Shown here: piece after piece, positions 18,515 through 28,460 of the stretch
How the letters are laid out: the number at the start of each line of letters is the position of its first letter
Position numbering within the stretch: the stretch's first letter is position 1
From: Vibrio nitrifigilis
GTDB lineage: Bacteria; Pseudomonadota; Gammaproteobacteria; Enterobacterales; Vibrionaceae
DNA length: 64,000 nucleotides
Reading direction: 5' to 3'
Assembly: GCF_015686695.1 (NCBI RefSeq)
Contig: NZ_JADPMR010000001.1
Coordinates: 2,046,001-2,110,000, forward strand
Notes under the pieces: generated by a model
What the model was told of the DNA's origin: nothing
Seen by the model: only the letters and a program-made list of their open reading frames with translations
The model's database searches: none
Program-made: the position numbers and the translations under genes

Positions 18515-19969
18515 ATGGATAAGATTTATCACATACTGACTTTGGTCGGAATCGCCATCTATTGGCTACTCGTTGCCGGTGTAACATTACGCGTCGTTCT
18601 TAAACGCAAAGCGGTTAGTGTTTCATTATCATGGCTAATGATTATCTATATTTTGCCGATTGTAGGGGTGTTTTGTTACTTCCTATTTGGCGAACTGAAT
18701 CTTGGACGTAAAAGAGGCGAACGAGCCAAAGTCATGTTTGCACCTTTCGAAGAGTGGTTTCGTTCGCTCTCAGATTGCCAAGCTCACTTGCCCCAAGGCA
18801 TGGGCGCCCATATAAAAAAAATCGATGAGCTTTGTACTCACCGCATGGGGATTCCGGCACTAAGTGGGAATCATCTGACGTTACATAATTCCCCCAATGA
18901 CATCCTCTACTCGATCATTCATGACATTGAATCTTCGACGAGTACTATCCATATGGTTTTTTATATCTGGCACCCGGGAGGATTGACCGATGCCGTAGCA
19001 TCTGCATTAATTCGAGCAGCCAAGCGGGGCGTTGAAGTTAAATTACTACTTGATTCAGCAGGCAGTGCTCGCTTCTTTCGCAGTCATTGGGTAGACATGA
19101 TGCGCGATGCAGGAATTCGCCTAATTGAACAGATGCAGGTCAGCCCTTGGCGCATTTTCTTAAACCGTTTGGATCTACGTCAGCACAGAAAAATCATTGT
19201 TATCGATGACAAAATTGCGTATACAGGGTCTATGAACATGGTTGACCCAGCTTACTTCAAGCAAGATTCTGGAGTTGGGCAATGGATAGATGTCATGGTC
19301 AGAATGACAGGCCCTGCTGTAAATGTGCTTGCCGCGATTCATGCTTGGGATTGGGAGTTTGAAACAGGTGAACGTCGCTTACCCAAAACACCAGAATGTT
19401 TAATTGGCCCGAGCGATCCCCACCACCCAATTCAAGTGGTGCCATCGGGTCCAGGTATGCCAGAAAATTTGATCTCCCAAGTGCTTACTTTGGCGATGCA
19501 TCAGGCAAAAACATCAGTGTGCATTACCACACCTTATTTTGTCCCGAGTGCAGATTTATTAGCGACACTAAAAATGACCGCCCAACGAGGCGTCTCTGTC
19601 GATATTATTCTGCCTGAAAAAAATGATTCATTTATGGTCAAATGGGCATCTCGCTCATTTTACGGTGAGCTGCTTGATGCGGGAGCGACCATTCATGAGT
19701 TCAACGGTGGATTACTGCATACAAAATCAGTCGTTATTGATCAAAAGTTTTGTTTAATTGGGACCGTCAATATTGATATGCGTAGCCTGTGGCTCAATTT
19801 TGAACTGACGTTAGCGGTTGACGATAAAAGTTTTACCCAAGAACTCTATCGTCAACAACAAGAATACATTAAACAATCGCATCAAATCGAGTATTCCAAG
19901 TGGCGTACTCGCTCTTTGGGCCACCGTTTTTTGGAGCGCCTCTTCTATCTATTTAGCCCATTATTGTAA
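18515..19969 (+). CDS. clsA: Cardiolipin synthase A
   Basis: Inner-membrane phospholipase-D-family enzyme that condenses two phosphatidylglycerols into cardiolipin. It has 484 residues. Two N-terminal membrane helices (about 6-28 and 36-59) are followed by two HKD motifs, H224-K226-D231 (QHRKIIVIDD) and H402-K404-D409 (LHTKSVVIDQ), each followed by a GS/GT-N motif. This is the ClsA layout; ClsB and ClsC lack the N-terminal helices. The stop is 75 bp before the metC start, so the two may be partly co-transcribed. Confidence 0.92.
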   Translation: MDKIYHILTLVGIAIYWLLVAGVTLRVVLKRKAVSVSLSWLMIIYILPIVGVFCYFLFGELNLGRKRGERAKVMFAPFEEWFRSLSDCQAHLPQGMGAHIKKIDELCTHRMGIPALSGNHLTLHNSPNDILYSIIHDIESSTSTIHMVFYIWHPGGLTDAVASALIRAAKRGVEVKLLLDSAGSARFFRSHWVDMMRDAGIRLIEQMQVSPWRIFLNRLDLRQHRKIIVIDDKIAYTGSMNMVDPAYFKQDSGVGQWIDVMVRMTGPAVNVLAAIHAWDWEFETGERRLPKTPECLIGPSDPHHPIQVVPSGPGMPENLISQVLTLAMHQAKTSVCITTPYFVPSADLLATLKMTAQRGVSVDIILPEKNDSFMVKWASRSFYGELLDAGATIHEFNGGLLHTKSVVIDQKFCLIGTVNIDMRSLWLNFELTLAVDDKSFTQELYRQQQEYIKQSHQIEYSKWRTRSLGHRFLERLFYLFSPLL

Positions 19970-20044
19970 TTGGACTTGCATGTCTGGCGACACCATGTTT
20001 TAAATGTTCATTATTTTCACTTATTTATCAGACAAGGATCGCAA

Positions 20045-21232
20045 ATGTCAGAAGGCAAAAAGACTCAGTTCGTCACCGCAGGCCGCAATAAAAAATGGAC
20101 TAACGGTGTAGTCAACCCGCCTGTACAGCGTGCGTCTACCGTTGTGTTCAACACAGTAGCAGAGAAAAAACACGCCACCGTAAACCGCGCAAACAAGACC
20201 CTATTTTATGGACGTCGTGGCACAACGACTCACTTTGCTTTGCAAGAAGCAATGACAGAGCTTGAAGGCGGCGCGGGTTGCGCACTTTTCCCATGTGGTG
20301 CAGCCGCGATCACTAACACAATTCTTTCTTTTGTTAGTGCTGGTGACCACATTCTAATGGTCGACACTTGCTACGAACCAACCCGTGATTTCTGTGAAAT
20401 CATGCTGAAAAAATTAGGTGTAGAGACCACTTACTATGACCCATTGGTAGGTGAAGGCATTCGCGACCTCATCCAGCCAAACACAAAAGTATTATTTACT
20501 GAATCTCCTGGCTCTATCACGATGGAAGTGCAAGATGTTCCCGCACTAGCCGCTATTGCACACGAACACGATGTTATTGTCATGCTCGATAACACATGGG
20601 CTGCCGGTGTGAACTTTGACCCATTCGCCCACGGTGTCGATATCTCTATCCAAGCAGCAACCAAATACATTGTTGGTCACTCAGATGTCATGCTTGGTAC
20701 GGCTGTCGCGAGTGAAAAATACTGGGATCAACTACGTGAACAAAGCTACTTAATGGGTCAGTGTGTATCTCCTGATGATGCTTACCTTGCTCTACGCGGC
20801 ATCCGCACGTTAGGTGTTCGCTTACAGCAACACGGAAAAAGCAGTTTAGAGTTAGCACAATGGTTAGCTGAGCGTCCTGAAGTGGACCATGTTCGTCATC
20901 CAGGTCTTGAAAGTTGCCCAGGGCACGAGTTCTTCAAACGCGACTTTAAAGGTGCCAATGGTCTGTTCTCGATCGTTTTAAAACAAAGCGATCCAAAAGC
21001 GACGACAGCACTGTTAGATACCGTTGAACATTTCAGTATGGGCTATTCTTGGGGTGGTTTCGAAAGTCTGATTCTTGCCAATGAACCAAGTAGTTTTAAC
21101 GCGCTGCGTACACTATCTAATCCAAACTTTGAAGGTACGTTACTACGTATTCACGTTGGTTTAGAAGACCTTGATGATTTGAAAGCGGATCTAGAAAAAG
21201 GCTTCGCGGCATACAATGCTGCGCTCGCATAA
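20045..21232 (+). CDS. metC: Cystathionine beta-lyase
   Basis: Pyridoxal-phosphate enzyme of the Cys/Met metabolism family that cleaves cystathionine to homocysteine, pyruvate and ammonia in methionine synthesis. With the ATG at 20045 it has 395 residues as expected; the 25 codons of open frame upstream are not conserved-looking, and an AAGGA lies before 20045. The PLP lysine is K207 in [11 protein letters not shown], and LDNTWAAG and TESPGS are the usual cofactor-side motifs. E. coli MetC is very similar in this region. A full repeat copy lies 25 bp after the stop, then a bidirectional terminator. Confidence 0.92.
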   Translation: MSEGKKTQFVTAGRNKKWTNGVVNPPVQRASTVVFNTVAEKKHATVNRANKTLFYGRRGTTTHFALQEAMTELEGGAGCALFPCGAAAITNTILSFVSAGDHILMVDTCYEPTRDFCEIMLKKLGVETTYYDPLVGEGIRDLIQPNTKVLFTESPGSITMEVQDVPALAAIAHEHDVIVMLDNTWAAGVNFDPFAHGVDISIQAATKYIVGHSDVMLGTAVASEKYWDQLREQSYLMGQCVSPDDAYLALRGIRTLGVRLQQHGKSSLELAQWLAERPEVDHVRHPGLESCPGHEFFKRDFKGANGLFSIVLKQSDPKATTALLDTVEHFSMGYSWGGFESLILANEPSSFNALRTLSNPNFEGTLLRIHVGLEDLDDLKADLEKGFAAYNAALA

Positions 21233-21256
21233 AGACCAGTAATATCACTTCATCTA

Positions 21257-21522
21257 TATACCCAAATGACCTCAAGATGCAGGATTCAGAGCTTCATCAA
21301 CGAGCCTAGGTCAAGCTCAATCACGGCAGGAATGGTCATTCCCTTTTAACGTGATTGGGCGTAGAAATAGGTTTGTTGATGAGCTCCCAAAGGGCGAGTT
21401 GTATTCGCTCCTAGGCGGTGTTACTGATTTTCAACGTAGAATGACTATGTCTTCAAATCAGTGCCTTGCCTAAGAGCGAATACATTCTCGCTGAAACAGC
21501 ATCTTGAGGTTACTTGGGTATA
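21257..21522 (+). repeat. 266-bp branched repeat, copy A
   Basis: Begins TATACCCAAATGACCTCAAG and ends with its near-perfect inverted complement. Between the ends are two long nested hairpins (see copy B for the arms). By eye it differs from copy B at five positions with no length change. It lies in the 3' untranslated region of metC, ahead of the terminator. Confidence 0.9.
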
Positions 21523-21525
21523 CAT

Positions 21526-21556
21526 AAAAATAGCGCCCTACATGGGCGCTATTTTT
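21526..21556. terminator. Bidirectional terminator between metC and tag
   Basis: AAAAATAGCGCCC (21526-21538) and its exact complement (21544-21556) enclose a 5-nt loop. The A- and T-runs on either side allow it to end both metC (plus) and tag (minus). Confidence 0.93.
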
Positions 21557-21660
21557 AATACTCGACGATTTTCAACTTAGGCTGAACCTGTCTTAACACT
21601 AGCTCCCTACCTCGCAACGAAGAGAGCCTCGTTGACTCAGTACCTTAACGAATATCGCTA

Positions 21661-22239
21661 CTATTCACGGTGCTTACATGGACAGCCCACTAAATGGTCA
21701 TTGACCATGCCAGTTGCTTGCATGAGAGAATAACAGATGGTTTCGCCCACAAACTTAAAGCCGCGTTTTTTTAAAAACTTGCTCATCTGTTTCGAAACAT
21801 CAGTAGAGGCAGGTACTTGTTCCATTGTGGTCCACTGATTGACAACGGGTTCACCATCAACGAATTGCCATAAGGCATTAGCCAGTGAACCAAATTCCTG
21901 TTGTAAAGATAAAGCCGCTTTTGCATTAGTAAATACGGAAGCAATTTTAAGGCGATGCTTTATCACATCATAGTGAGCAATAATCGAATCGATATCTGCC
22001 TCACCCATAGCCGCTAATACAGTTAAATCATAATCTTTAAACGCTTGTCGATAACCTTCGCGTTTTTTTAACACCGTAATCCAGCTTAACCCAGCTTGAG
22101 CACCTTCTAAGGTAATAAATTCAAACAAGGTTTGGTCTTCAAATACTGGTTTACCCCATTCTTGGTCGTGATATTCGCGTTCTAGCGGATGTTTCATCGC
22201 CCACGCGCATATCGAGGACGAGGCTGATTCTTGTGACAT
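21661..22239 (-). CDS. tag: DNA-3-methyladenine glycosylase I
   Basis: Base-excision repair enzyme that removes 3-methyladenine from alkylated DNA; 192 residues, standard length. Family features are the N-terminal CAWAMKHPLEREYHDQEWGKP with the zinc cysteine and histidine, LFEFITLEGAQAGLSW, and the C-terminal HLVGCPCKHRE that completes the zinc site. It begins 17 bp after the pspC stop in the same direction with no terminator between, so it should be part of the sigma-54/PspF-controlled operon, which would link alkylation repair with envelope stress induction. Confidence 0.95.
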   Translation of the reverse strand: MSQESASSSICAWAMKHPLEREYHDQEWGKPVFEDQTLFEFITLEGAQAGLSWITVLKKREGYRQAFKDYDLTVLAAMGEADIDSIIAHYDVIKHRLKIASVFTNAKAALSLQQEFGSLANALWQFVDGEPVVNQWTTMEQVPASTDVSKQMSKFLKKRGFKFVGETICYSLMQATGMVNDHLVGCPCKHRE

Positions 22240-22256
22240 GAAAACCTCACTTTTGA

Positions 22257-22637
22257 CTACAGTTTATTAAACTCGCGATTCACTTTATAAGCATCAGAGG
22301 TGAGATAAGCTTCGAGTTCTTGTACTTTTTTTTCCACATCAATGAGATCAGCGTCAATCGCTGTCAGTAATTGCTTTGCGGTTTTCCCTTGCTCCCAAGG
22401 CTTACTCTTAATGGTGTGCTCTTGAGCATAAATCGGTTCACCATAAGGCTGTTTTTCTAACATCAGTGACAAAGCAATATAGAGCAGAATAATTAAGAAA
22501 CCACCGCCGAGTAACGTTGCAGATACGACAAGAATACGTACTAACCATATCTCTAAACCAAAGAAATTGGCGACACCAGCACAAACCCCAGCAATTTTTC
22601 CATGGCGAGAGTCTCTATACAGTGAAGATCTACTCAT
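22257..22637 (-). CDS. pspC: Phage shock protein C
   Basis: Inner-membrane sensor protein of the Psp system, 126 residues. The PspC domain is clear: LYRDSRHGKIAGVCAGVANFFGLEIWLVRILVV followed by one or two hydrophobic helices (to about residue 62). The C-terminal half is charged and helical. PspC with PspB senses membrane damage and relieves PspA inhibition of PspF. Its start overlaps the end of pspB by 8 bp. Confidence 0.95.
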   Translation of the reverse strand: MSRSSLYRDSRHGKIAGVCAGVANFFGLEIWLVRILVVSATLLGGGFLIILLYIALSLMLEKQPYGEPIYAQEHTIKSKPWEQGKTAKQLLTAIDADLIDVEKKVQELEAYLTSDAYKVNREFNKL

Positions 22638-22863
22638 AACGAGATCTCCAGTTTGGTGTTTCTACATCTAAAATTCGCTCTAGTGTTTCGACCCGCGTTT
22701 GCAGTTGACGAGCTTTATCTGTTAGTTGATGAAGCTGTTCATAATCTTCATGGCTCAACGCATCATTAAAATTACGTTTGCTGCGGTAATGCAAAAATAG
22801 CCATAATGGCGCCACAATTAACAGGAACACCATCAAAGGACCTACCATAAATACCGACACCAT
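22630..22863 (-). CDS. pspB: Phage shock protein B
   Basis: Small 77-residue membrane protein with one N-terminal helix (FMVGPLMVFLLIVAPLWLFLHY) and a cytoplasmic coiled-coil tail (LTDKARQLQTRVETLERIL) ending in a tryptophan, as in other PspB. It works with PspC as the sensor of the phage shock response. It lies 9 bp after pspA. Confidence 0.95.
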   Translation of the reverse strand: MVSVFMVGPLMVFLLIVAPLWLFLHYRSKRNFNDALSHEDYEQLHQLTDKARQLQTRVETLERILDVETPNWRSRYE

Positions 22864-22872
22864 ATCTATCCC

Positions 22873-23553
22873 CTATTCCCCTGGTTGCGCTGGTTTGTTA
22901 TTCAGTTGTTGTTTGAGTTTCGCCAGTTCATTATCAATCTCATCTTGAGCTTGCAGTTCTGCAAATTCTTGATCTAACGTTTTTTTGCCCGTTGAATGAT
23001 AAAGGTCAGCTTCCGCTTCAAGTTCGTCTATTCGTCGTGAATATTGATCAAATTTAGCCATAGTGGCTTGCGCCTTTTCGGCCGTTAGATGCTTCTGTAC
23101 ATCGCGACGACTATGAGCCGTTTGATTACGAACGATGAGCGCCTGTTGCTTCGCCCGAGTCTCAGTGATTTTACTCTCTAATTTACTAATTTCACTGGTC
23201 AATTTATCAATATTATCCTCGACGAGCGTATATTCGTTTTTTAATCCTTTTAATACTTCTTCCAGTTTCTGCTTCTCAATAAGTGCACCACGTGCAAGAT
23301 CTTCACGCTGCTTCGACAATGCCAAGCATGCTTTTTCTTGCCATTGTTCAATCTGAGTGGCCACATTATCAACTTTACGTTGCAACTCTTTTTTATCAGC
23401 GATTGATCGTGCTGAATGTGTCCGCACTTCAACCAGCGTGTCTTCCATTTCTTGAATAATCAAACGAATCATTTTTTCAGGATCTTCTGCTTTATCCAGC
23501 AATGCACTGATATTGGAATTCACTATGTCGGCGAAACGAGAAAAAATACCCAT
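22873..23553 (-). CDS. pspA: Phage shock protein A
   Basis: ESCRT-III/Vipp1-family peripheral membrane protein, 226 residues from the ATG at 23553 (MGIFSRFADIVNSNI). The frame opens 13 codons earlier but the family starts with this amphipathic helix. Almost all helical with long coiled coils (EKQKLEEVLKGLKNEYTLVEDNIDKL). At rest it binds and inhibits PspF; under membrane stress it assembles on and protects the inner membrane. First gene of pspABC-tag, transcribed from the sigma-54 promoter at 23600-23615. Confidence 0.96.
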   Translation of the reverse strand: MGIFSRFADIVNSNISALLDKAEDPEKMIRLIIQEMEDTLVEVRTHSARSIADKKELQRKVDNVATQIEQWQEKACLALSKQREDLARGALIEKQKLEEVLKGLKNEYTLVEDNIDKLTSEISKLESKITETRAKQQALIVRNQTAHSRRDVQKHLTAEKAQATMAKFDQYSRRIDELEAEADLYHSTGKKTLDQEFAELQAQDEIDNELAKLKQQLNNKPAQPGE

Positions 23554-23599
23554 AATACGGCCCTCTGACAGGTTTATGAAACAATCGAACAAAGAACAA

Positions 23600-23615
23600 T
23601 CAAGTTATGTGCCAA
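23600..23615 (-). promoter_or_regulatory. Sigma-54 (-24/-12) promoter of the psp operon
   Basis: On the minus strand the sequence reads TTGGCACATAACTTGA. It matches the -24 element (TGGCAC) exactly and has the right spacing to TTG at -12, with A in place of the usual C after it. It lies 47 bp ahead of the pspA start, as expected for a PspF-activated promoter. Confidence 0.8.
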
Positions 23616-23686
23616 TAATAAAATCATCATAAAATCAATGTATTAAAAACTACTACTTGTATTTCTCTCTATAGCTAGTAACTTAA

Positions 23687-23726
23687 TTGACCATTAAATG
23701 GTCAAATTAACCATATAATTGGTTAA
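23687..23726. promoter_or_regulatory. Tandem palindromes, probable PspF activator sites
   Basis: Two palindromes lie side by side: TTGACCATTAAATGGTCAA (23687-23705, perfect around a central A) and TTAACCATATAATTGGTTAA (23707-23726). Their centres are about 110 and 130 bp upstream of the expected psp transcription start, the zone where PspF upstream activating sequences lie in E. coli, and 50-90 bp before the pspF start, so they could also mediate PspF autorepression. Confidence 0.6.
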
Positions 23727-23776
23727 ATTTACCATATTCGCTAATTTCCCTTTTGATCCTAGATAAGGAGTTCACG

Positions 23777-24871
23777 ATGCAGCAAACTCTGGTCGGTGAA
23801 TCACCATTATTTCACGAGGTATTAGATAAAGTTTCTCAACTGGCTCCAGTAGAACGCCCAGTACTCATTATCGGCGAACGCGGCACAGGTAAGGAATTAA
23901 TTGCCCAGCGGCTGCATTACTTATCCAAACGTTGGCAATCTCCACTGCTCACCTTAAATTGTGCCACGTTAAGCGAAGGACTGATTGATTCAGAACTATT
24001 TGGTCACGAACCTGGTGCCTTTACCGGCGCCAAAGGACGTCACCTTGGTCGATTTGAACGTGCAGAAGGGGGATCATTATTTTTGGATGAACTCGCCACA
24101 ACGCCAACCATAGTCCAAGAGAAATTACTGCGAGTGATCGAATATGGCGCCTACGAACGTGTTGGCGGTCATACGCCTTTAACCTGCGATGTACGACTCA
24201 TTTGCGCCACTCACGCAGATTTACCCCAGTTAACTCGTCAGGGCCGTTTTCGGGCTGATTTACTCGATAGGTTAGCGTTTGACGTTATCAACCTTCCTCC
24301 ACTCAGGACGCGACAACAAGACATTCCACTGTTGGCGGAGCATTTTGCGATCAAAATGTGCCGTGAATTGGGGCGATCATATTTCTCAGGATTTAGCCAC
24401 AATGTAATGGCAGAACTCCTACACTATCCATGGCCCGGTAATATCAGAGAACTAAAAAATGTGGTAGAGCGCGCCGTTTATCAACACACGGATTTTGATA
24501 CTCCGGTTAACCAAGTGGTCTTCGATCCATTTAAAACCTCTTGGCTCGCCCCTTCTTCGGCACATTGCTCTGAACCTACTGTTCGCTCTCAGTCAATCAC
24601 ATCCACGGTGAACAATATGGAGCCACCATTAACGGTATTTGAAGATGACAAACCGCCAATGCCAACTCTGCCTTTATCTGACCAAGCAAGTGATGATTTG
24701 CCTGTTTTACCGGTAGATTACAAACAGTGGCAAAGGAACGCAGATATCCGTATTGTTAATCAAGCTCTCAAAATGGCTAAGTTTAATCAAAGGCATGCCG
24801 CTGATTTGCTAGGTCTGAGCTATCATCAGTTTCGAGGGATGTTAAGAAAATACCAAATCAAAACAGATTAA
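23777..24871 (+). CDS. pspF: Psp operon transcriptional activator (sigma-54 enhancer-binding protein)
   Basis: AAA+ activator of sigma-54 promoters, 364 residues from the ATG at 23777, which follows AAGGAG by 6 bp. Like E. coli PspF it has no receiver domain. Walker A GERGTGKE is at 33-40, the sigma-54 contact loop GAFTGA at 80-85, Walker B in GSLFLDELA, and the arginine fingers follow in GRFRADLLDRL. A poorly conserved linker rich in Pro and Ser precedes a C-terminal Fis-type helix-turn-helix (NQRHAADLLGLSYHQFRGML). Divergent from pspABC, it is normally held inactive by PspA. Confidence 0.95.
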   Translation: MQQTLVGESPLFHEVLDKVSQLAPVERPVLIIGERGTGKELIAQRLHYLSKRWQSPLLTLNCATLSEGLIDSELFGHEPGAFTGAKGRHLGRFERAEGGSLFLDELATTPTIVQEKLLRVIEYGAYERVGGHTPLTCDVRLICATHADLPQLTRQGRFRADLLDRLAFDVINLPPLRTRQQDIPLLAEHFAIKMCRELGRSYFSGFSHNVMAELLHYPWPGNIRELKNVVERAVYQHTDFDTPVNQVVFDPFKTSWLAPSSAHCSEPTVRSQSITSTVNNMEPPLTVFEDDKPPMPTLPLSDQASDDLPVLPVDYKQWQRNADIRIVNQALKMAKFNQRHAADLLGLSYHQFRGMLRKYQIKTD

Positions 24872-25001
24872 TGGCGATTTTCAGGCAGTGGATCAGCTTT
24901 CAACTAATTCACTTGGTTTCATGGAATAAAAGATGGTAAATTAGCGAGATTTTGGGGCAATATTGTAAAGTAACGCCTCGTTTCTCATACGTATTTTCGA
25001 T

Positions 25002-26624
25002 ATGAAAGCATTAATAAAACTGACGTTAAGTATCTGCATCATTGCGTTATTAGCAGGATGCGATACCAAAAATAGCCACAGCGGCATCCGTAAGAGCGGC
25101 TTTATCTATTGTGGACAAAGCAATTTGACCACGTTCAATCCGCAACTGGTCGATAGTGGTGTTACTGTTGATGCTCTCAGCCCACAAATTTATAACTCGT
25201 TATTGACGTTAGATCCTGAAACGCTGCAACCTAAACCAAGTCTGGCAACAAGTTGGTCAGTCAATAAAGACGGCACGGAATACATCTTTCACCTTCGTCA
25301 CAATGTCGCCTTTCAAACGACAGATTGGTTTACGCCAACACGGCCAATGGATGCTCAAGACGTATTATTCAGCTTTCGTCGTATTATTGATGCCATCAAC
25401 CCTTACCATTATGTCAATGACGGAATCTACCCTTGGTTCACAGGTTTAGATTTTCAAAATTTGTTAGTTGATGTCCAAGAACTCGACAAATATACCGTTA
25501 AATTCACCTTAAGCCGTCCAGACAACAGCTTTATTGCCAATATTGCCACACCGCATGCCGTTATTCTCTCGGCGGAATATGCGCAACAATTGCTGCTGAA
25601 AGACGAGAAACAACAAATCGATAGCCTCCCAGTTGGCACTGGCCCTTTTTACCTCGATGATTATCAACCGCACGATTATGTTCGCTTAAAACGCAATCCA
25701 AACTATTGGAATGGCGTCGCTAAAATGAAGCAGGTTGTATTTGATATTTCTCAACGCGGTACGGGAACACTGGCCAAACTGTTACGTAACGAATGTGACG
25801 TGCTAAACGCACCGATTGCTAGCCAAATTCCGACCATTAAGAAACAAACGGATGTGACTCTCACGTCTAAACCAGCGATGAATGTGGCGTTTATTGCGGT
25901 CAATACCTCTCACCCTGCGTTAAATGATGTGCGAGTGCGCAAAGCCATTAGTTACGCCATCAATCGACAAAATATCCTCGATTCCGTGTTTTATGGCACA
26001 GGCAGTATTGCTTATAACATCTTGCCGCCTAACTCTTGGGCATACCAAAAAGACAGTTCACAAATTCGCTATGATAGGAATTACGCGTTGGGATTATTAC
26101 GCGCCGCAGGTTATGAAACAGGCTTAGAATTAACAATGTCTGTACCTTTAGAGCCACGTCGGTATAATCCCAGCCCACGCAAAGCGGCTGAGTTAATCCA
26201 ATCAAATTTAGCCGATATTGGCATAAAGCTAACGTTGATACCGGAGGATCGCCTCAACAGAACCGAAATCGCCGACAAAGAGAATATTGATCTGTTCTTA
26301 ACAGGCTGGGAGGGCACCACCAGTGATCCTGACAGTTTTTTAAGACCTCTGCTTTCTTGTGATGCAAAACGCGCAGGGCTCAATTACTCTATGTGGTGTA
26401 ATAGCGACTTCGATTTCTTGTTAGATTTGGCGTTAGAAGTCAATCGTCCCCGCTATCGTCTCAACCTGTATAAACAGGCACAAAACATATTAAATCAAGA
26501 GTTTCCCGTGATTCCTTTGGCCCATGGCATGCAATTTAATGCCTACAATAAATCCTTAACTGGACTGCATATGACTCCGTTTAGCGTCGAACCCTTCAAC
26601 ACTGTTGAGAGGATAAGTAACTAA
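25002..26624 (+). CDS. sapA: Peptide ABC transporter binding protein SapA
   Basis: Solute-binding protein of the SapABCDF importer, linked in enterics to antimicrobial-peptide resistance and to putrescine or potassium handling. It has 540 residues and the DppA/OppA fold (FNPQLVDSGVTVDALSPQIYNSLLTLDPET, then TGPFYLDDYQPHDYVRLKRNPNYW). Its signal peptide ends in LLAGC with Cys20 as the lipid-attachment site, so it is probably a lipoprotein. The stop codon overlaps the sapB start (TAATG). Substrate in this organism is not known. Confidence 0.92.
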   Translation: MKALIKLTLSICIIALLAGCDTKNSHSGIRKSGFIYCGQSNLTTFNPQLVDSGVTVDALSPQIYNSLLTLDPETLQPKPSLATSWSVNKDGTEYIFHLRHNVAFQTTDWFTPTRPMDAQDVLFSFRRIIDAINPYHYVNDGIYPWFTGLDFQNLLVDVQELDKYTVKFTLSRPDNSFIANIATPHAVILSAEYAQQLLLKDEKQQIDSLPVGTGPFYLDDYQPHDYVRLKRNPNYWNGVAKMKQVVFDISQRGTGTLAKLLRNECDVLNAPIASQIPTIKKQTDVTLTSKPAMNVAFIAVNTSHPALNDVRVRKAISYAINRQNILDSVFYGTGSIAYNILPPNSWAYQKDSSQIRYDRNYALGLLRAAGYETGLELTMSVPLEPRRYNPSPRKAAELIQSNLADIGIKLTLIPEDRLNRTEIADKENIDLFLTGWEGTTSDPDSFLRPLLSCDAKRAGLNYSMWCNSDFDFLLDLALEVNRPRYRLNLYKQAQNILNQEFPVIPLAHGMQFNAYNKSLTGLHMTPFSVEPFNTVERISN

Positions 26625-27586
26625 TGTTTATTTATGCCGTTCGACGCTTCAACCTGTTCATTATTACCCTGCTAATCCTAACGTTGGTTGGGTACAATTT
26701 ATTGCGCCTTGACCCCATTTCGCCTTGGGCACAGCAAAGCTTCTGGTCTGGATGGGCGATGTATGTCACTGAATTAACCCATCTCAATTTTGGTGTAGCG
26801 AAAAACGGTGAGCCGATCGTCTCTCAACTGGCAATGGTTTTCCCAGCTACGCTAGAACTGTGTGTTATCGCCTTTTTATTTTCGCTTTTTATTGGCATTC
26901 CGCTCGGAACAATTGCTGGGATGAAACAAGGGAAATGGGTCGACACTGTCATCAAATTTATATCAATGTCGGGCTATTCTGCACCTATTTTCTGGGTCGC
27001 GCTGATGATGATCATGGTGTTTTCTTTACAGTATCAATTCTTCCCTGTCTCTGGTCGTTATGATCTTTTGTACGACGTGAAACGAGTGACCGGTTTTTCG
27101 CTGATTGATGCGTTTCTAGCCAGCGGAGAATTTCGTAATTACGCGTTACAAAGTGTTATCGAACATATGATTTTGCCGTGTTTAGTGCTCGCAATTTCAC
27201 CGACAACCCAGGTGATAACGCTAATGCGTACTTCAGTATCTGAAGTGATGTCGCAAAACTATATTCGTGCCGCTCGAATTAAAGGTTTATCGAATTTTGA
27301 GATAGTGACTCAACACGTGTTACGCAACGCGATTCCACCTATTGTCCCTAAATTTGGCGTGCAGCTTTCGAGTATGCTCACACTGGCTATCGTAACCGAA
27401 TCTATCTTCGATTGGCCCGGCATTGGCCGCTGGCTATTAGATGCTTTGTCGAGCCAAGATTACGTTTCTATCCAAGCTGGCGTTATTGTCATCGGGGCAT
27501 TAGTTCTCACAGCCATTATTCTGTCGGATTTGATTGGTGCTATAGTAAATCCGTTAGTAAGGAAGGAATGGTATGCTAACAAATAA
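26624..27586 (+). CDS. sapB: Peptide ABC transporter permease SapB
   Basis: Inner-membrane permease subunit, 320 residues, about six helices. The ATPase-docking EAA loop is near LMRTSVSEVMSQNYIRAARIKGLSNFEIVTQHVLRNAIPP, as in DppB-type subunits. Overlaps sapA by one base and sapC by 14 bp, so the three are translationally coupled. Confidence 0.93.
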   Translation: MFIYAVRRFNLFIITLLILTLVGYNLLRLDPISPWAQQSFWSGWAMYVTELTHLNFGVAKNGEPIVSQLAMVFPATLELCVIAFLFSLFIGIPLGTIAGMKQGKWVDTVIKFISMSGYSAPIFWVALMMIMVFSLQYQFFPVSGRYDLLYDVKRVTGFSLIDAFLASGEFRNYALQSVIEHMILPCLVLAISPTTQVITLMRTSVSEVMSQNYIRAARIKGLSNFEIVTQHVLRNAIPPIVPKFGVQLSSMLTLAIVTESIFDWPGIGRWLLDALSSQDYVSIQAGVIVIGALVLTAIILSDLIGAIVNPLVRKEWYANK

Positions 27587-28460
27587 CGTCTACCAAGAAG
27601 AGCATATCCCAACGCAATTTCAGCGTTTCTGGCGTAGCTATCGTAACGATAAACTCAGCATGTTCGGCCTGTGGGCTTTTTTACTCTTGGTGTTAATTAC
27701 TATTGCCTCTTTTTGGATTACACCTCACGACCCTCATGCACAAAGCAGTAACTTATTGCTACCACCATCATGGGAACCCACTGGAACAGTGGATTATTTC
27801 TTTGGTACCGACGATTTAGGGCGTGATATCTTATCACGTTTGATTGATGGCACTCGCCTCACGTTTGGCGCATCGCTGCTGATGACCATATTGTCGGCCG
27901 TGATTGGCTGTAGCATTGGCTTCTTAGCAGGTATGACACGCGGTTTAATTTCTAGTACGTTAAACCACTTATTTGATACCGTTATGTCTATCCCTTCGTT
28001 ATTGCTAGCGATTATTTTTGTTGCTTTCCTTGGCTTTGGTGAATTTAACGTCTTGCTCGCTATTGGGTTGGCGCTGATTCCCCGTTTTATCCGTTCGGTT
28101 TACATCGCGGTGCATAACGAAATCGAAAAAGATTACATCATGGCTGCGCGGCTTGATGGGGCAACCGATTTTTATCTTTTCTGGCACTCCATCTTACCGA
28201 ATATTTTGGCCTTGATTGTCGCTGAATTTACCATGGCAGTGACTGTGGCTATTTTGGATATTACGGCACTGGGCTTTCTCGGGTTAGGCGCACAAGCACC
28301 AAGCACTGAATGGGGGGCAATTCTAGGAGATTCCGTGGAACTGATCTATTTAGCGCCATGGACAGTGACATTACCCGGCATCGCTATTATGGTCACTGTT
28401 ATTATCATCAACTTGGTTGGTGATGGCGTTCGTCAATCTATTAATGCAGGAGTCGAATAA
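27573..28460 (+). CDS. sapC: Peptide ABC transporter permease SapC
   Basis: Second permease subunit, 295 residues, DppC-like. It has an N-terminal cytoplasmic stretch, one helix, the [22 protein letters not shown] block and the EAA loop [28 protein letters not shown]. Its stop overlaps the sapD start as TAATG. Forms the membrane channel with SapB. Confidence 0.93.
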   Translation: MLTNNVYQEEHIPTQFQRFWRSYRNDKLSMFGLWAFLLLVLITIASFWITPHDPHAQSSNLLLPPSWEPTGTVDYFFGTDDLGRDILSRLIDGTRLTFGASLLMTILSAVIGCSIGFLAGMTRGLISSTLNHLFDTVMSIPSLLLAIIFVAFLGFGEFNVLLAIGLALIPRFIRSVYIAVHNEIEKDYIMAARLDGATDFYLFWHSILPNILALIVAEFTMAVTVAILDITALGFLGLGAQAPSTEWGAILGDSVELIYLAPWTVTLPGIAIMVTVIIINLVGDGVRQSINAGVE

